From: Candidatus Bipolaricaulota bacterium
Lineage (GTDB): Bacteria; Bipolaricaulota; Bipolaricaulia; RBG-16-55-9; DRXL01
Reading direction: 5' to 3'
Assembly: GCA_023512665.1 (NCBI GenBank)
Contig: JAILZC010000060.1
Location: forward strand, 1-6,377
DNA length: 6,377 nucleotides
Shown here: piece by piece, positions 1-5,227 of the stretch
How positions within the stretch are numbered: position 1 is the first letter of the stretch
How the letters are laid out: the number at the start of each line of letters is the position of its first letter
Notes under the pieces: model-generated
Database searches by the model: none
The model's input: the letters and a program-made list of their open reading frames with translations, nothing else
Told to the model about the DNA's origin: nothing
Translations under genes and position numbers: made by a program

Positions 1-215
1 CGATGGGCCCGCGCTTTGGGGACCCCGAAGAGGCCCGCCCCTACTTCCGCGAGACGAAGAAGCTCTTCGAATATATTAAAACCCTGAACATCCCCAACGT
101 CGAGATGAAGTACCTCTCGATGGGCATGAGCAACACGTATCAAATCGCGCTGGAAGAGGGCGCGAACATCGTGCGGATCGGCACAAAGATCTTTGGCGAA
201 CGCCCGGAAGAGTGA
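1..215 (+). CDS. YggS/PROSC family PLP homeostasis protein, C-terminal part
   Basis: This is the last 70 or so codons of a gene that begins upstream of the window; the in-frame ATG at 3 is internal to the protein. The C-terminal signature is clear: LSMGMS followed by IALEEGANIVRIGT and IFGER, which matches the end of YggS/YlmE/PROSC proteins. In that family this stretch closes the alanine-racemase-like TIM barrel and the SMGMS and RIGT segments contact the phosphate of pyridoxal 5'-phosphate. The family is cytosolic and buffers PLP and affects amino acid and keto acid balance; it has no firmly assigned reaction. The usual length is about 220-240 residues, so roughly two thirds is missing here only because the window starts late. 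The stop TGA is 3 nt from the next ATG, so the two genes are probably one transcript. The family call is secure; the exact physiological role is not. Confidence 0.93.
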   Translation, partial: MGPRFGDPEEARPYFRETKKLFEYIKTLNIPNVEMKYLSMGMSNTYQIALEEGANIVRIGTKIFGERPEE

Positions 216-218
216 ATT

Positions 219-1010
219 ATGAAGATCGCTCTTGTGCAGCCCGCTCGCGATCGCTTCGACAGAGAGAAGAACATCCAGACTGTCAGGCGCTTGCTCGGGG
301 AGATTCGCGATGTCGAGATCGTCTGTCTCCCCGAGAACTGGGCCGGTGTCGTCACGTTCAACAAGCCTGAACTTGAGCGAACGCTCTCGCTCCTGGGGAG
401 CTATGCCAAGCAGGGACGCTATACGCTGCTGACAGGAAGTCTTATCGTCGAGAGCAGAGATTATAAAATCGCACTAGGACACGTCATCGGCCCGGATGGC
501 ACGGTGCTGGGCTACACCGAGAAGATATTTCCATCAAATGCCGTGGGCGAGCGAGCGTTTCTGAAGCCGGGCGAGCGCCTGCCCGTCTTCACCACAGAGA
601 GAGTGCGCTTCGGTGTCGCGATCTGTGTGGATCTCTTCTACCCCGAGCTCATTCGGTCCCTGGCGCACCGAGGGATCTCGGTGCTCTTTAACCCCTCGAA
701 CATCCCCGAGAATCGCATCGTCCTGTGGAGATCGCTGCTGTGCGCTCGCGCCGCTGAAAATACGATCTTTGTTGCGTTCGCGAACAACACGAAATCTTTC
801 TACCCCGATGATCGTCCCGTGAGCGGGCACTCGATGGTCGTCTCGCCTCGGGGAGATGTGCTCTTTGAAGCCGACGACGCTGAAGGCGTCTATGTCGTTG
901 AGATTGATCTATCTCAGATCGCCGAGGCGCGCACGCGCTGGCCCTATCTTGCTGACAGTTCTTCTATCGAGAAGATCGAGGGCGAACAGGTCGTGCGCAA
1001 GCGCCAGTGA
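219..1010 (+). CDS. Carbon-nitrogen hydrolase (nitrilase superfamily)
   Basis: A complete 263-residue protein, the normal size for a single-domain nitrilase-superfamily amidase. The Glu-Lys-Cys triad is visible: E39 in LPENW, K102 in YTEKIFPS and nucleophile C136 in GVAICVDLFYPE. E111 in GERAFLKPG fits the additional conserved Glu of the family. Later family blocks also fit: FNPSN after the nucleophile, CARAAENTIFVAF, GHSMVVSPRGDVLFEA and VYVVEIDL. No signal peptide or membrane segment is seen, so it should be cytosolic. The family hydrolyses C-N bonds of amides, N-carbamoyl compounds or rarely nitriles; the substrate cannot be read from the sequence. The ATG at 219 lies 3 nt after the yggS-like stop, with a modest GGAAGAG ribosome site overlapping that gene's end, which supports translational coupling. 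Its TGA directly abuts the stop of the gene on the other strand. Confidence 0.93.
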   Translation: MKIALVQPARDRFDREKNIQTVRRLLGEIRDVEIVCLPENWAGVVTFNKPELERTLSLLGSYAKQGRYTLLTGSLIVESRDYKIALGHVIGPDGTVLGYTEKIFPSNAVGERAFLKPGERLPVFTTERVRFGVAICVDLFYPELIRSLAHRGISVLFNPSNIPENRIVLWRSLLCARAAENTIFVAFANNTKSFYPDDRPVSGHSMVVSPRGDVLFEADDAEGVYVVEIDLSQIAEARTRWPYLADSSSIEKIEGEQVVRKRQ

Positions 1011-1778
1011 TCACGGCAGATGAGGCTTGACCGTGAGGTCATCGAGCGACGTCTGTTCCAGCCATCGAACAAGAGCCGAGAGACGCTCGCACGCTTTGTG
1101 AAAGATCTTGTGCCCGGCTTCGGCGGAGGCCTCGCGCGGGTCGAGCGTCGCCCCCGACTGAGAGAAATCTATCGTATCTAACGGCAACTGCGCCCCGTCT
1201 CTGCTGGTCGCATAGATTTCCGAAGCGCCACACGCGGCAGCTTCTATCTGACCGCGATCAACTAAGCCTGAGTCAAGCGCTAAGATGATAGAAGTCTCGA
1301 TGGCCCCGGCGTGCGTGCCCCGGCTGCGAAAGAGCTCTGCTGTGAGCTTCTGTACTTCTGGGTCGAGCCACCACGCCCACACGACCGCGAAGATCTCTTT
1401 TGCGCGCAGCTCGCGACAGATCTCTTGCAGCGCAGCGTTGTTGCCGCCGTGTCCGTTCACAAAGACAATACGGCGCACGCCGTGCGATGCGACGCTCTCG
1501 GCGATCTCCCTCATGAAGCGTCGGAAGGTTTCGGGACAGACCCACAGCGTCCCCCAAAATTGCCAGTGATGCTCGGAGACGCCAACGGGGATGACGGGAG
1601 TGCAGAGAATTTTTAACTCGCGCGCGACGGCGTGCGCGAGCGCCTGCGCCGTGAGAAAATCGGTGCCCAAGGGCAGGTGCGGGCCGTGTTGCTCCGTGCT
1701 CCCCACCGGAACGAGTGCCACTGTAGAACTTTGAAAGAGCTGCCGCGCCTGCACCCATGAGATGCGTTCTAACATCAT
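1011..1778 (-). CDS. Creatininase-family metal-dependent amidohydrolase
   Basis: About 255 residues, a typical full length for the creatininase (creatinine amidohydrolase) family. Counting from the ATG at 1778, the metal-binding motifs are PVGSTEQHGPHLPLGTD (E29, H31, D40), NGHGGN (H110) and HAGAIETS (E161). SEHHWQFWGTLWV matches the block ahead of the active site. Members use a dinuclear Zn or Mn centre to open cyclic amides or cleave related C-N bonds; the family includes creatininase, the FAPy deformylase ArfB and mycofactocin peptidase MftE. Nothing nearby points to mycofactocin or flavin synthesis, so the substrate is unknown. An in-frame GTG at 1796 exists, but a perfect AAGGAGG sits between it and the tandem ATG ATG at 1778/1775, so one of those ATGs is the start; 1775 has the better 7-nt spacing. 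It is cytosolic, divergent from the glycosidase pair, and convergent with the nitrilase-type gene. Confidence 0.92.
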   Translation of the reverse strand: MMLERISWVQARQLFQSSTVALVPVGSTEQHGPHLPLGTDFLTAQALAHAVARELKILCTPVIPVGVSEHHWQFWGTLWVCPETFRRFMREIAESVASHGVRRIVFVNGHGGNNAALQEICRELRAKEIFAVVWAWWLDPEVQKLTAELFRSRGTHAGAIETSIILALDSGLVDRGQIEAAACGASEIYATSRDGAQLPLDTIDFSQSGATLDPREASAEAGHKIFHKACERLSALVRWLEQTSLDDLTVKPHLP

Positions 1779-1782
1779 AGAG

Positions 1783-1789
1783 CCTCCTT
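1783..1789 (-). promoter_or_regulatory. Strong Shine-Dalgarno for creatininase-family gene
   Basis: On the minus strand this reads AAGGAGG, a full match to the anti-Shine-Dalgarno end of 16S rRNA. It is 4 nt from the ATG at 1778 and 7 nt from the ATG at 1775. It excludes the upstream GTG at 1796 as the start, because the site would then lie inside the coding region. Confidence 0.85.
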
Positions 1790-1798
1790 CACCCACCG

Positions 1799-1804
1799 AA
1801 TATA
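1799..1804 (-). promoter_or_regulatory. Possible -10 box for creatininase-family gene
   Basis: The minus strand reads TATATT here, 5 of 6 to TATAAT. Transcription would begin about 10-14 nt upstream of the ATG at 1778 and leave just enough leader for the AAGGAGG site. At 17-nt spacing the -35 position (1822-1827) reads TAGCTG and is a poor match, so this is a weak call. Confidence 0.3.
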
Positions 1805-1841
1805 CTCGTTTGTAGGCCGTCCAGCTACCTAGCAGCAGACG

Positions 1842-1870
1842 TTGCTCAGCGGCATGACACTCTTTACAAT
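1842..1870 (+). promoter_or_regulatory. Sigma70-like promoter of first GH113-like gene
   Basis: TTGCTC (1842-1847) and TACAAT (1865-1870) are separated by exactly 17 nt. The -10 box matches TATAAT at 5 of 6 positions and the -35 box matches TTGACA at 3 of 6. The -10 box ends 9 nt before the ATG at 1880, so initiation is expected within a few bases of the start codon, giving a leaderless or near-leaderless mRNA. No Shine-Dalgarno is visible in the bases before the ATG (AGCAAGACG). Confidence 0.6.
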
Positions 1871-1879
1871 AGCAAGACG

Positions 1880-2896
1880 ATGAATAGCCCTCTGCTGCGC
1901 TGGTTTCTGGTCCTCATGGTTCTCCTAGTGGCCTTGGGCGTGCTCATGTGGCGGGGGCCGAGGGCAAGCCCCCTGCTGCGCGGCATGAACTACGTCATCA
2001 ACCCCGACCACACTCACACCCTCGAAGAAGATTTGCACCAGATGCGGGCCCTAGGGGTGCAGCAGATTGCCATCGTCATCCCGTGGTATCAAGCCGAGCT
2101 CCACGCGACGGAGATTAGGCCAGATCCACAGAGATCCCCGTCTGACGAGCAGATTGTGCAGCTCATCCGTCGTATGACGGCTATGGGGCTTCGTGCCTTC
2201 TTGCGCCCTATGGTGGAGGTGCAGGACGGGCACTGGCGCGGTGAGATCGCTTTCGATGAGGATGAGCAATGGGCGATCTGGTTCCAGAGCTATGAGCGTT
2301 TTATTCTGCACTATGCGCAGCTCGCCGCACGGGAAGCCGTGGCGCTCTTCTCCGTAGGGGTTGAGCTGGAGGGCGCAGTGTGGCGTGAGCCGTCGTGGCG
2401 CGAGCTGATCGCACGCGTGCGGACGATCTATCCCGGCCCGCTCACGTACTCTGCAAATTGGGACGGCCTGGCCCAGGTGCCCTTCTGGGACGCCCTCGAG
2501 TATGTGGGCATTGATGCGTACTTTGACTTAGCCGTGGGACCGGAGCCGAGCGTAGGCGCGCTGCGCGCTGCGTGGCAGCCGTGGGTGCACCACCTGGAGC
2601 ACTTTGCTGCCCAGGTACGGAAGCCGATCCTGTTCACGGAAGTCGGGGTGCGCAGCGTTCGAGGTGCAAGTCGCCATCCGTGGGACTGGCGCCACCAAGC
2701 CCCTATCTCCTTGCAAGAGCAAGCCAATTATTACGAGGCGTTCTTTCAGGTCTTCTGGAGGCAGCCGTGGCTGGCTGGCGTTTATATATGGGCCTGGGTG
2801 CCGGGCCAGGGAGGCCCAGAAGACCCCTCCTATACACCTGCAGGAAAACCCGCAGCGGCCATCCTCCAGCGTTGGTACACCCAACGCCCTTATTGA
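1880..2896 (+). CDS. Membrane-anchored GH113-like TIM-barrel glycosidase (copy 1)
   Basis: 338 residues. Residues 7-24 are a hydrophobic helix after a short N-terminus with one Arg, with no clear signal peptidase site, so a signal anchor holding the enzyme outside the membrane is likely. The rest fits a (beta/alpha)8 glycosidase of clan GH-A resembling GH113, whose characterised members are beta-mannanases. Key sites are FSVGVELEG, with E162 the predicted acid/base; LTYSANWDG at 189-196; EYVGIDAYF at 207-215; and ILFTEVGVRS, with E254 the predicted nucleophile. Other conserved parts are HWRGEI (118-123), HPWDW (266-270) and YIWAWVPG near the end. The substrate is inferred from the family only. 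The gene is followed after 33 nt by a diverged paralogue with the same motif order. The ATG has no Shine-Dalgarno and lies directly behind a promoter. Family assignment is good to clan level and likely but unproven for GH113. Confidence 0.8.
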   Translation: MNSPLLRWFLVLMVLLVALGVLMWRGPRASPLLRGMNYVINPDHTHTLEEDLHQMRALGVQQIAIVIPWYQAELHATEIRPDPQRSPSDEQIVQLIRRMTAMGLRAFLRPMVEVQDGHWRGEIAFDEDEQWAIWFQSYERFILHYAQLAAREAVALFSVGVELEGAVWREPSWRELIARVRTIYPGPLTYSANWDGLAQVPFWDALEYVGIDAYFDLAVGPEPSVGALRAAWQPWVHHLEHFAAQVRKPILFTEVGVRSVRGASRHPWDWRHQAPISLQEQANYYEAFFQVFWRQPWLAGVYIWAWVPGQGGPEDPSYTPAGKPAAAILQRWYTQRPY

Positions 2897-2921
2897 CTAG
2901 GCTCTCGATATTCAGTATAGT
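2893..2921 (+). promoter_or_regulatory. Strong sigma70-like promoter of second GH113-like gene
   Basis: TTGACT (2893-2898) and TATAGT (2916-2921) each match consensus at 5 of 6 and are separated by exactly 17 nt. The -35 box overlaps the TGA stop (2894-2896) of the preceding gene. The -10 box ends 8 nt before the ATG at 2930, so the transcript start should fall at or within about 2 nt of the start codon, predicting a leaderless mRNA. No Shine-Dalgarno precedes the ATG. Confidence 0.75.
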
Positions 2922-2929
2922 AAAGCACT

Positions 2930-3973
2930 ATGATAATCCGCTGGAGTGCCGTGGTGCTTGTGCTCGTCGGGCTGCTCAGTGGGTTTTCGTCGGCCAGAGC
3001 CCAAGTCTCAAGCTGGCCCATCCGCGCCCTGTGGTACGTCAGCGAAGACCCCTTAGGCTACGCCAGCCCGGCCGTCCCTACAGATCTGAAGACGCTCAAA
3101 GAGCGCCTCTGCCCCACTCACGTGCTCCTGCGCATCCATCTCTATCAGACGGGGCGCGCGACCGATGACCCCCATATTGATCCACGACGCACCCAACCCA
3201 ATAGTGTCCTCACTCGCACTATCACTGAAGCCCAGAGATTGGGGCTGAAGGTCGTGCTCCTGCCCGCGCTCTTTGTGAACGACGGCACCTGGGCAGGCGT
3301 CATCACGCCGGCAAACGTCTCCCGGTGGTTCACGCGCTGGCGCGAGATCGTCCGACACTACGCCCAGCTCGCCCAGTCCCTCAACGTAGACGTGCTCCTA
3401 ATCGGCACCGAGCTGAGCTCTCTGCAAAGATACTCCACCGAATGGGAACGGCTCATCCGCGAGGTGCGCGGCGTCTTCTCTGGGAAAATCAGCTACTCCG
3501 CCAACTGGTGGTACGACCGCGCAGGATTCCAGAACGTCCTGAATATGACCCATTGGGCCTTGCTCGACTATGTGGGGATCACCGCGTACTTTGAGCTGAC
3601 CAACACCAATACCCCTACAGGAGCCCAATTGCGTGCCGCCTGGCAGGGCGACCGCCACGGCCAAAACATCTTGAGCGACTTAGAAGCCTTACGTCAAAGA
3701 TACAACAAGCCCATCGTCTTCTGGGAGCTGGGCTATCAGAGCCGCGACGGGACGAATATCTTCCCCTGGGACTATACCCGCCGGACTCCCCCAGACGAAC
3801 AAGAGCAAGCCGATGCGTACCGTGCCTTCTTTGAAGTCTTCTCCGGGCGCGTGGGGTTTGAGGGCTACGGGCTCTTCGCCCATCAAGTGGGCTTGCCGCG
3901 CGATGCCGTCGGCTATGATCTCTTGGGCAAGCAAGCCGAGAGCGTTGTTTCTTCTTGGCACTGTAAGACCTAA
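2930..3973 (+). CDS. Secreted GH113-like TIM-barrel glycosidase (copy 2)
   Basis: 347 residues and a diverged paralogue of the preceding gene. The N-terminus is a classic signal peptide: a charged start, a hydrophobic run at about 6-19 and a probable cut after SARA (A24) before QVSS. It is therefore likely to be fully exported, unlike the anchored copy 1. Shared blocks in the same order are HYAQLA (143-148), YSANW (189-193), DYVGITAYFE (213-222), QLRAAWQ (233-239), KPIVFWELG (260-268), FPWDY (278-282) and EQEQA (290-294). The predicted acid/base is E161 in LLIGTEL and the predicted nucleophile is E266 in FWELG. The C-terminus differs: GLFAHQVG replaces the WAWVPG segment of copy 1, so substrate binding may differ. 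It probably cleaves a beta-linked glycan such as mannan, by family analogy only. It has its own strong promoter and ends beside a large inverted repeat. Confidence 0.8.
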   Translation: MIIRWSAVVLVLVGLLSGFSSARAQVSSWPIRALWYVSEDPLGYASPAVPTDLKTLKERLCPTHVLLRIHLYQTGRATDDPHIDPRRTQPNSVLTRTITEAQRLGLKVVLLPALFVNDGTWAGVITPANVSRWFTRWREIVRHYAQLAQSLNVDVLLIGTELSSLQRYSTEWERLIREVRGVFSGKISYSANWWYDRAGFQNVLNMTHWALLDYVGITAYFELTNTNTPTGAQLRAAWQGDRHGQNILSDLEALRQRYNKPIVFWELGYQSRDGTNIFPWDYTRRTPPDEQEQADAYRAFFEVFSGRVGFEGYGLFAHQVGLPRDAVGYDLLGKQAESVVSSWHCKT

Positions 3974-3975
3974 CC

Positions 3976-4031
3976 CCCTCACCCCTCCGTCTCCCCTCTC
4001 CCTCTCAGGGGAGAGGGGACGGGGGTGAGGG
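3976..4031. repeat. Nested inverted repeat between convergent genes
   Basis: Two perfect stems are nested. The outer arms are CCCTCACCCC (3976-3985) and GGGGTGAGGG (4022-4031), 10 bp. The inner arms are TCCCCTCTCCC (3992-4002) and GGGAGAGGGGA (4009-4019), 11 bp, around the loop TCTCAG. The strands are almost wholly pyrimidine on the left and purine on the right. It starts right after the stop of the second glycosidase gene and lies 22 nt from the stop of the opposing synthase gene. It could help end transcription from both sides or protect the 3' ends of mRNAs, but neither strand has a T-run after the stem, so it is not a standard intrinsic terminator. The CCCTCACCC...GGGTGAGGG style resembles dispersed intergenic repeats of several environmental bacterial genomes; that resemblance is from memory. 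Confidence 0.85.
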
Positions 4032-4052
4032 TGAAGAGGAGCTAGGGAAAAG

Positions 4053-5186
4053 CTAAGAATAAATCCGCTGCGTCTTGAGCCAGTGGGGCTTCTTCTGGCG
4101 GAATATATCGAGCCACGCCCACACCAACAACGGAATCCAATGGTACGAATAGAGCGTTCCCAAGAGCACTAATTTGGGGATAGAGAATCGCGGCGCGTCT
4201 GTCTTAGAGAGCGCCAGAGCCATCGTCGGCCAGAAACTGAACGAGTTCGCCCACAAGAGCCAGCCCTCAAAGTGACTGCTCACCCGCACATACCCCAAAA
4301 GACTGAGCAGCCCCAGCCCCCACGACCCCAGCACGAGAAACGGCACGACCCAGAACGTCAGATAATAGTGCAGATCGAGCTTCTTGAACAGTGGCATATT
4401 CGAGCGCCACAATCTCCCGCTTGACACGTACATCGCAAAGACTTGCAACGTCCCCCAGGCCCAACGGTGGCGTTGCTTCAGGAGCGCTCGCAGGGTCTCG
4501 ACCCCCTCCTGGGAGACGTGGCGATCGAGGAAGCGAATCCGCCCAGGAAGCTCATGAATGCGCACGCTGATCTCTAGGTCTTCGGTGAGCGCCGTGGGGA
4601 GCCACGGCCCCTGAGGCTGTAAGATCTCTAAGCAGTCCGCGCGGATGAACTGCCCGTTGCCCCCCAGCGCGACCGCCCCCGATGTCTTGTCGCGCACCCA
4701 CTGCACGATCCACGAGAACGCGACAAACTCGACGTCTTGGAGCAACGGGAGGAGCTTGTGGCGATTGCGGATACGCACCCCACACTGCAGAGCATTCACG
4801 CTGAGATCACAGAATGCTAAGCCCACTTGCTCAAAGAAGTCTATCTCTCCGACCCGGCCGTCGGCATCGAAGACCCCGATCACCCAGTCTTCTTTGGGGC
4901 GCTCGGGGAATCTTTCAAACAAAAACTTTAATCCGGCGTTGAGCGCCGCGCCCTTGCCCTGACGGGCATAGGGAAGCTCGCGCCGCAAGATGTAGACGTC
5001 CGAAAATTCTTGCTGGATCTGCGCCGTCACTTGTGGGGTGTTGTCGTCGCTGCCGTCGTCAATGACTAAAATCTCATATTGTGAGGTAAGGCCGCTGAGC
5101 GTCCGCTCCACCTCCGCGACCAGTTCGGGTAACGCCGGGGCTTCGTTCAGCACCGGAATAATCACGGAAATGCTCTCTCCAGCCAT
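4053..5186 (-). CDS. Membrane GT2 polysaccharide synthase (processive type)
   Basis: 377 residues from the ATG at 5186. The GT-A domain begins almost at once: SVIIPVLNEAP, then EILVIDDGSDDNT (DD at 43-44), GKGAALNAGLKF, FDADGR (DxD at 107-109), GGNGQFIRADCL, LTEDLEIS (TED at 201-203) and QRHRWAWG (QxxRW at 238-242). This D/DxD/TED/QxxRW set is the signature of processive GT2 synthases such as those for cellulose, poly-N-acetylglucosamine and hyaluronan. About three hydrophobic segments follow at 276-298, 308-328 and 336-361, ending in HWLKTQR. The N-terminal membrane helices usual in BcsA and PgaC are absent. It should use a nucleotide sugar in the cytosol and extrude or elongate a beta-glycan at the inner membrane; the polymer is unknown. 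A GTG at 5195 is in frame but too close to GGAGGA to be the start. It lies 41 nt downstream of a second GT2 gene and is probably co-transcribed with it. Confidence 0.88.
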   Translation of the reverse strand: MAGESISVIIPVLNEAPALPELVAEVERTLSGLTSQYEILVIDDGSDDNTPQVTAQIQQEFSDVYILRRELPYARQGKGAALNAGLKFLFERFPERPKEDWVIGVFDADGRVGEIDFFEQVGLAFCDLSVNALQCGVRIRNRHKLLPLLQDVEFVAFSWIVQWVRDKTSGAVALGGNGQFIRADCLEILQPQGPWLPTALTEDLEISVRIHELPGRIRFLDRHVSQEGVETLRALLKQRHRWAWGTLQVFAMYVSSGRLWRSNMPLFKKLDLHYYLTFWVVPFLVLGSWGLGLLSLLGYVRVSSHFEGWLLWANSFSFWPTMALALSKTDAPRFSIPKLVLLGTLYSYHWIPLLVWAWLDIFRQKKPHWLKTQRIYS

Positions 5187-5195
5187 GGTCAACAC

Positions 5196-5201
5196 TCCTC
5201 C
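5196..5201 (-). promoter_or_regulatory. Shine-Dalgarno for GT2 synthase
   Basis: The minus strand reads GGAGGA, about 9-10 nt before the ATG at 5186. The alternative GTG at 5195 is immediately next to it and could not be served by it. A TTG at 5192 would have about 4 nt spacing and is less likely. Confidence 0.7.
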
Positions 5202-5227
5202 GATCCGTCTCCGCAGACATTTCCTGC

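Noticed and set aside
1273..1758. 161-codon minus-strand open frame inside the creatininase-family gene
   Set aside because: Same strand, different frame; Arg/Ala-rich translation typical of a shadow, while the main frame carries all the metal-site motifs.
1011..1778. Mycofactocin peptidase MftE
   Set aside because: The family fits, but no mycofactocin precursor, radical SAM or glycosyltransferase partner of that pathway adjoins it; only a family-level call is supported.
1779..1796. GTG at 1796 as the creatininase-family start
   Set aside because: The extra six residues encode MGEGGS, which is just the translated AAGGAGG ribosome site; the ATGs at 1778/1775 are correctly spaced from it.
2572..3168. 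198-codon plus-strand open frame spanning the end of one glycosidase gene and the start of the next
   Set aside because: It is out of frame with two genes that have clear homology, would cover the promoter at 2893-2921, and shows Arg/Pro/Ala-rich shadow composition.
3974..4033. CRISPR repeat or transposon end
   Set aside because: Only one unit is present, with no spacers, no flanking target duplication and no transposase nearby.
3974..4052. Intrinsic terminator
   Set aside because: The stems are strong but no T-run follows on either strand, so it is recorded as a repeat with possible, unproven 3'-end function.
5187..5195. GTG at 5195 as the GT2 synthase start
   Set aside because: It is immediately adjacent to GGAGGA, too close for initiation; the ATG at 5186 leads directly into the GT2 domain.
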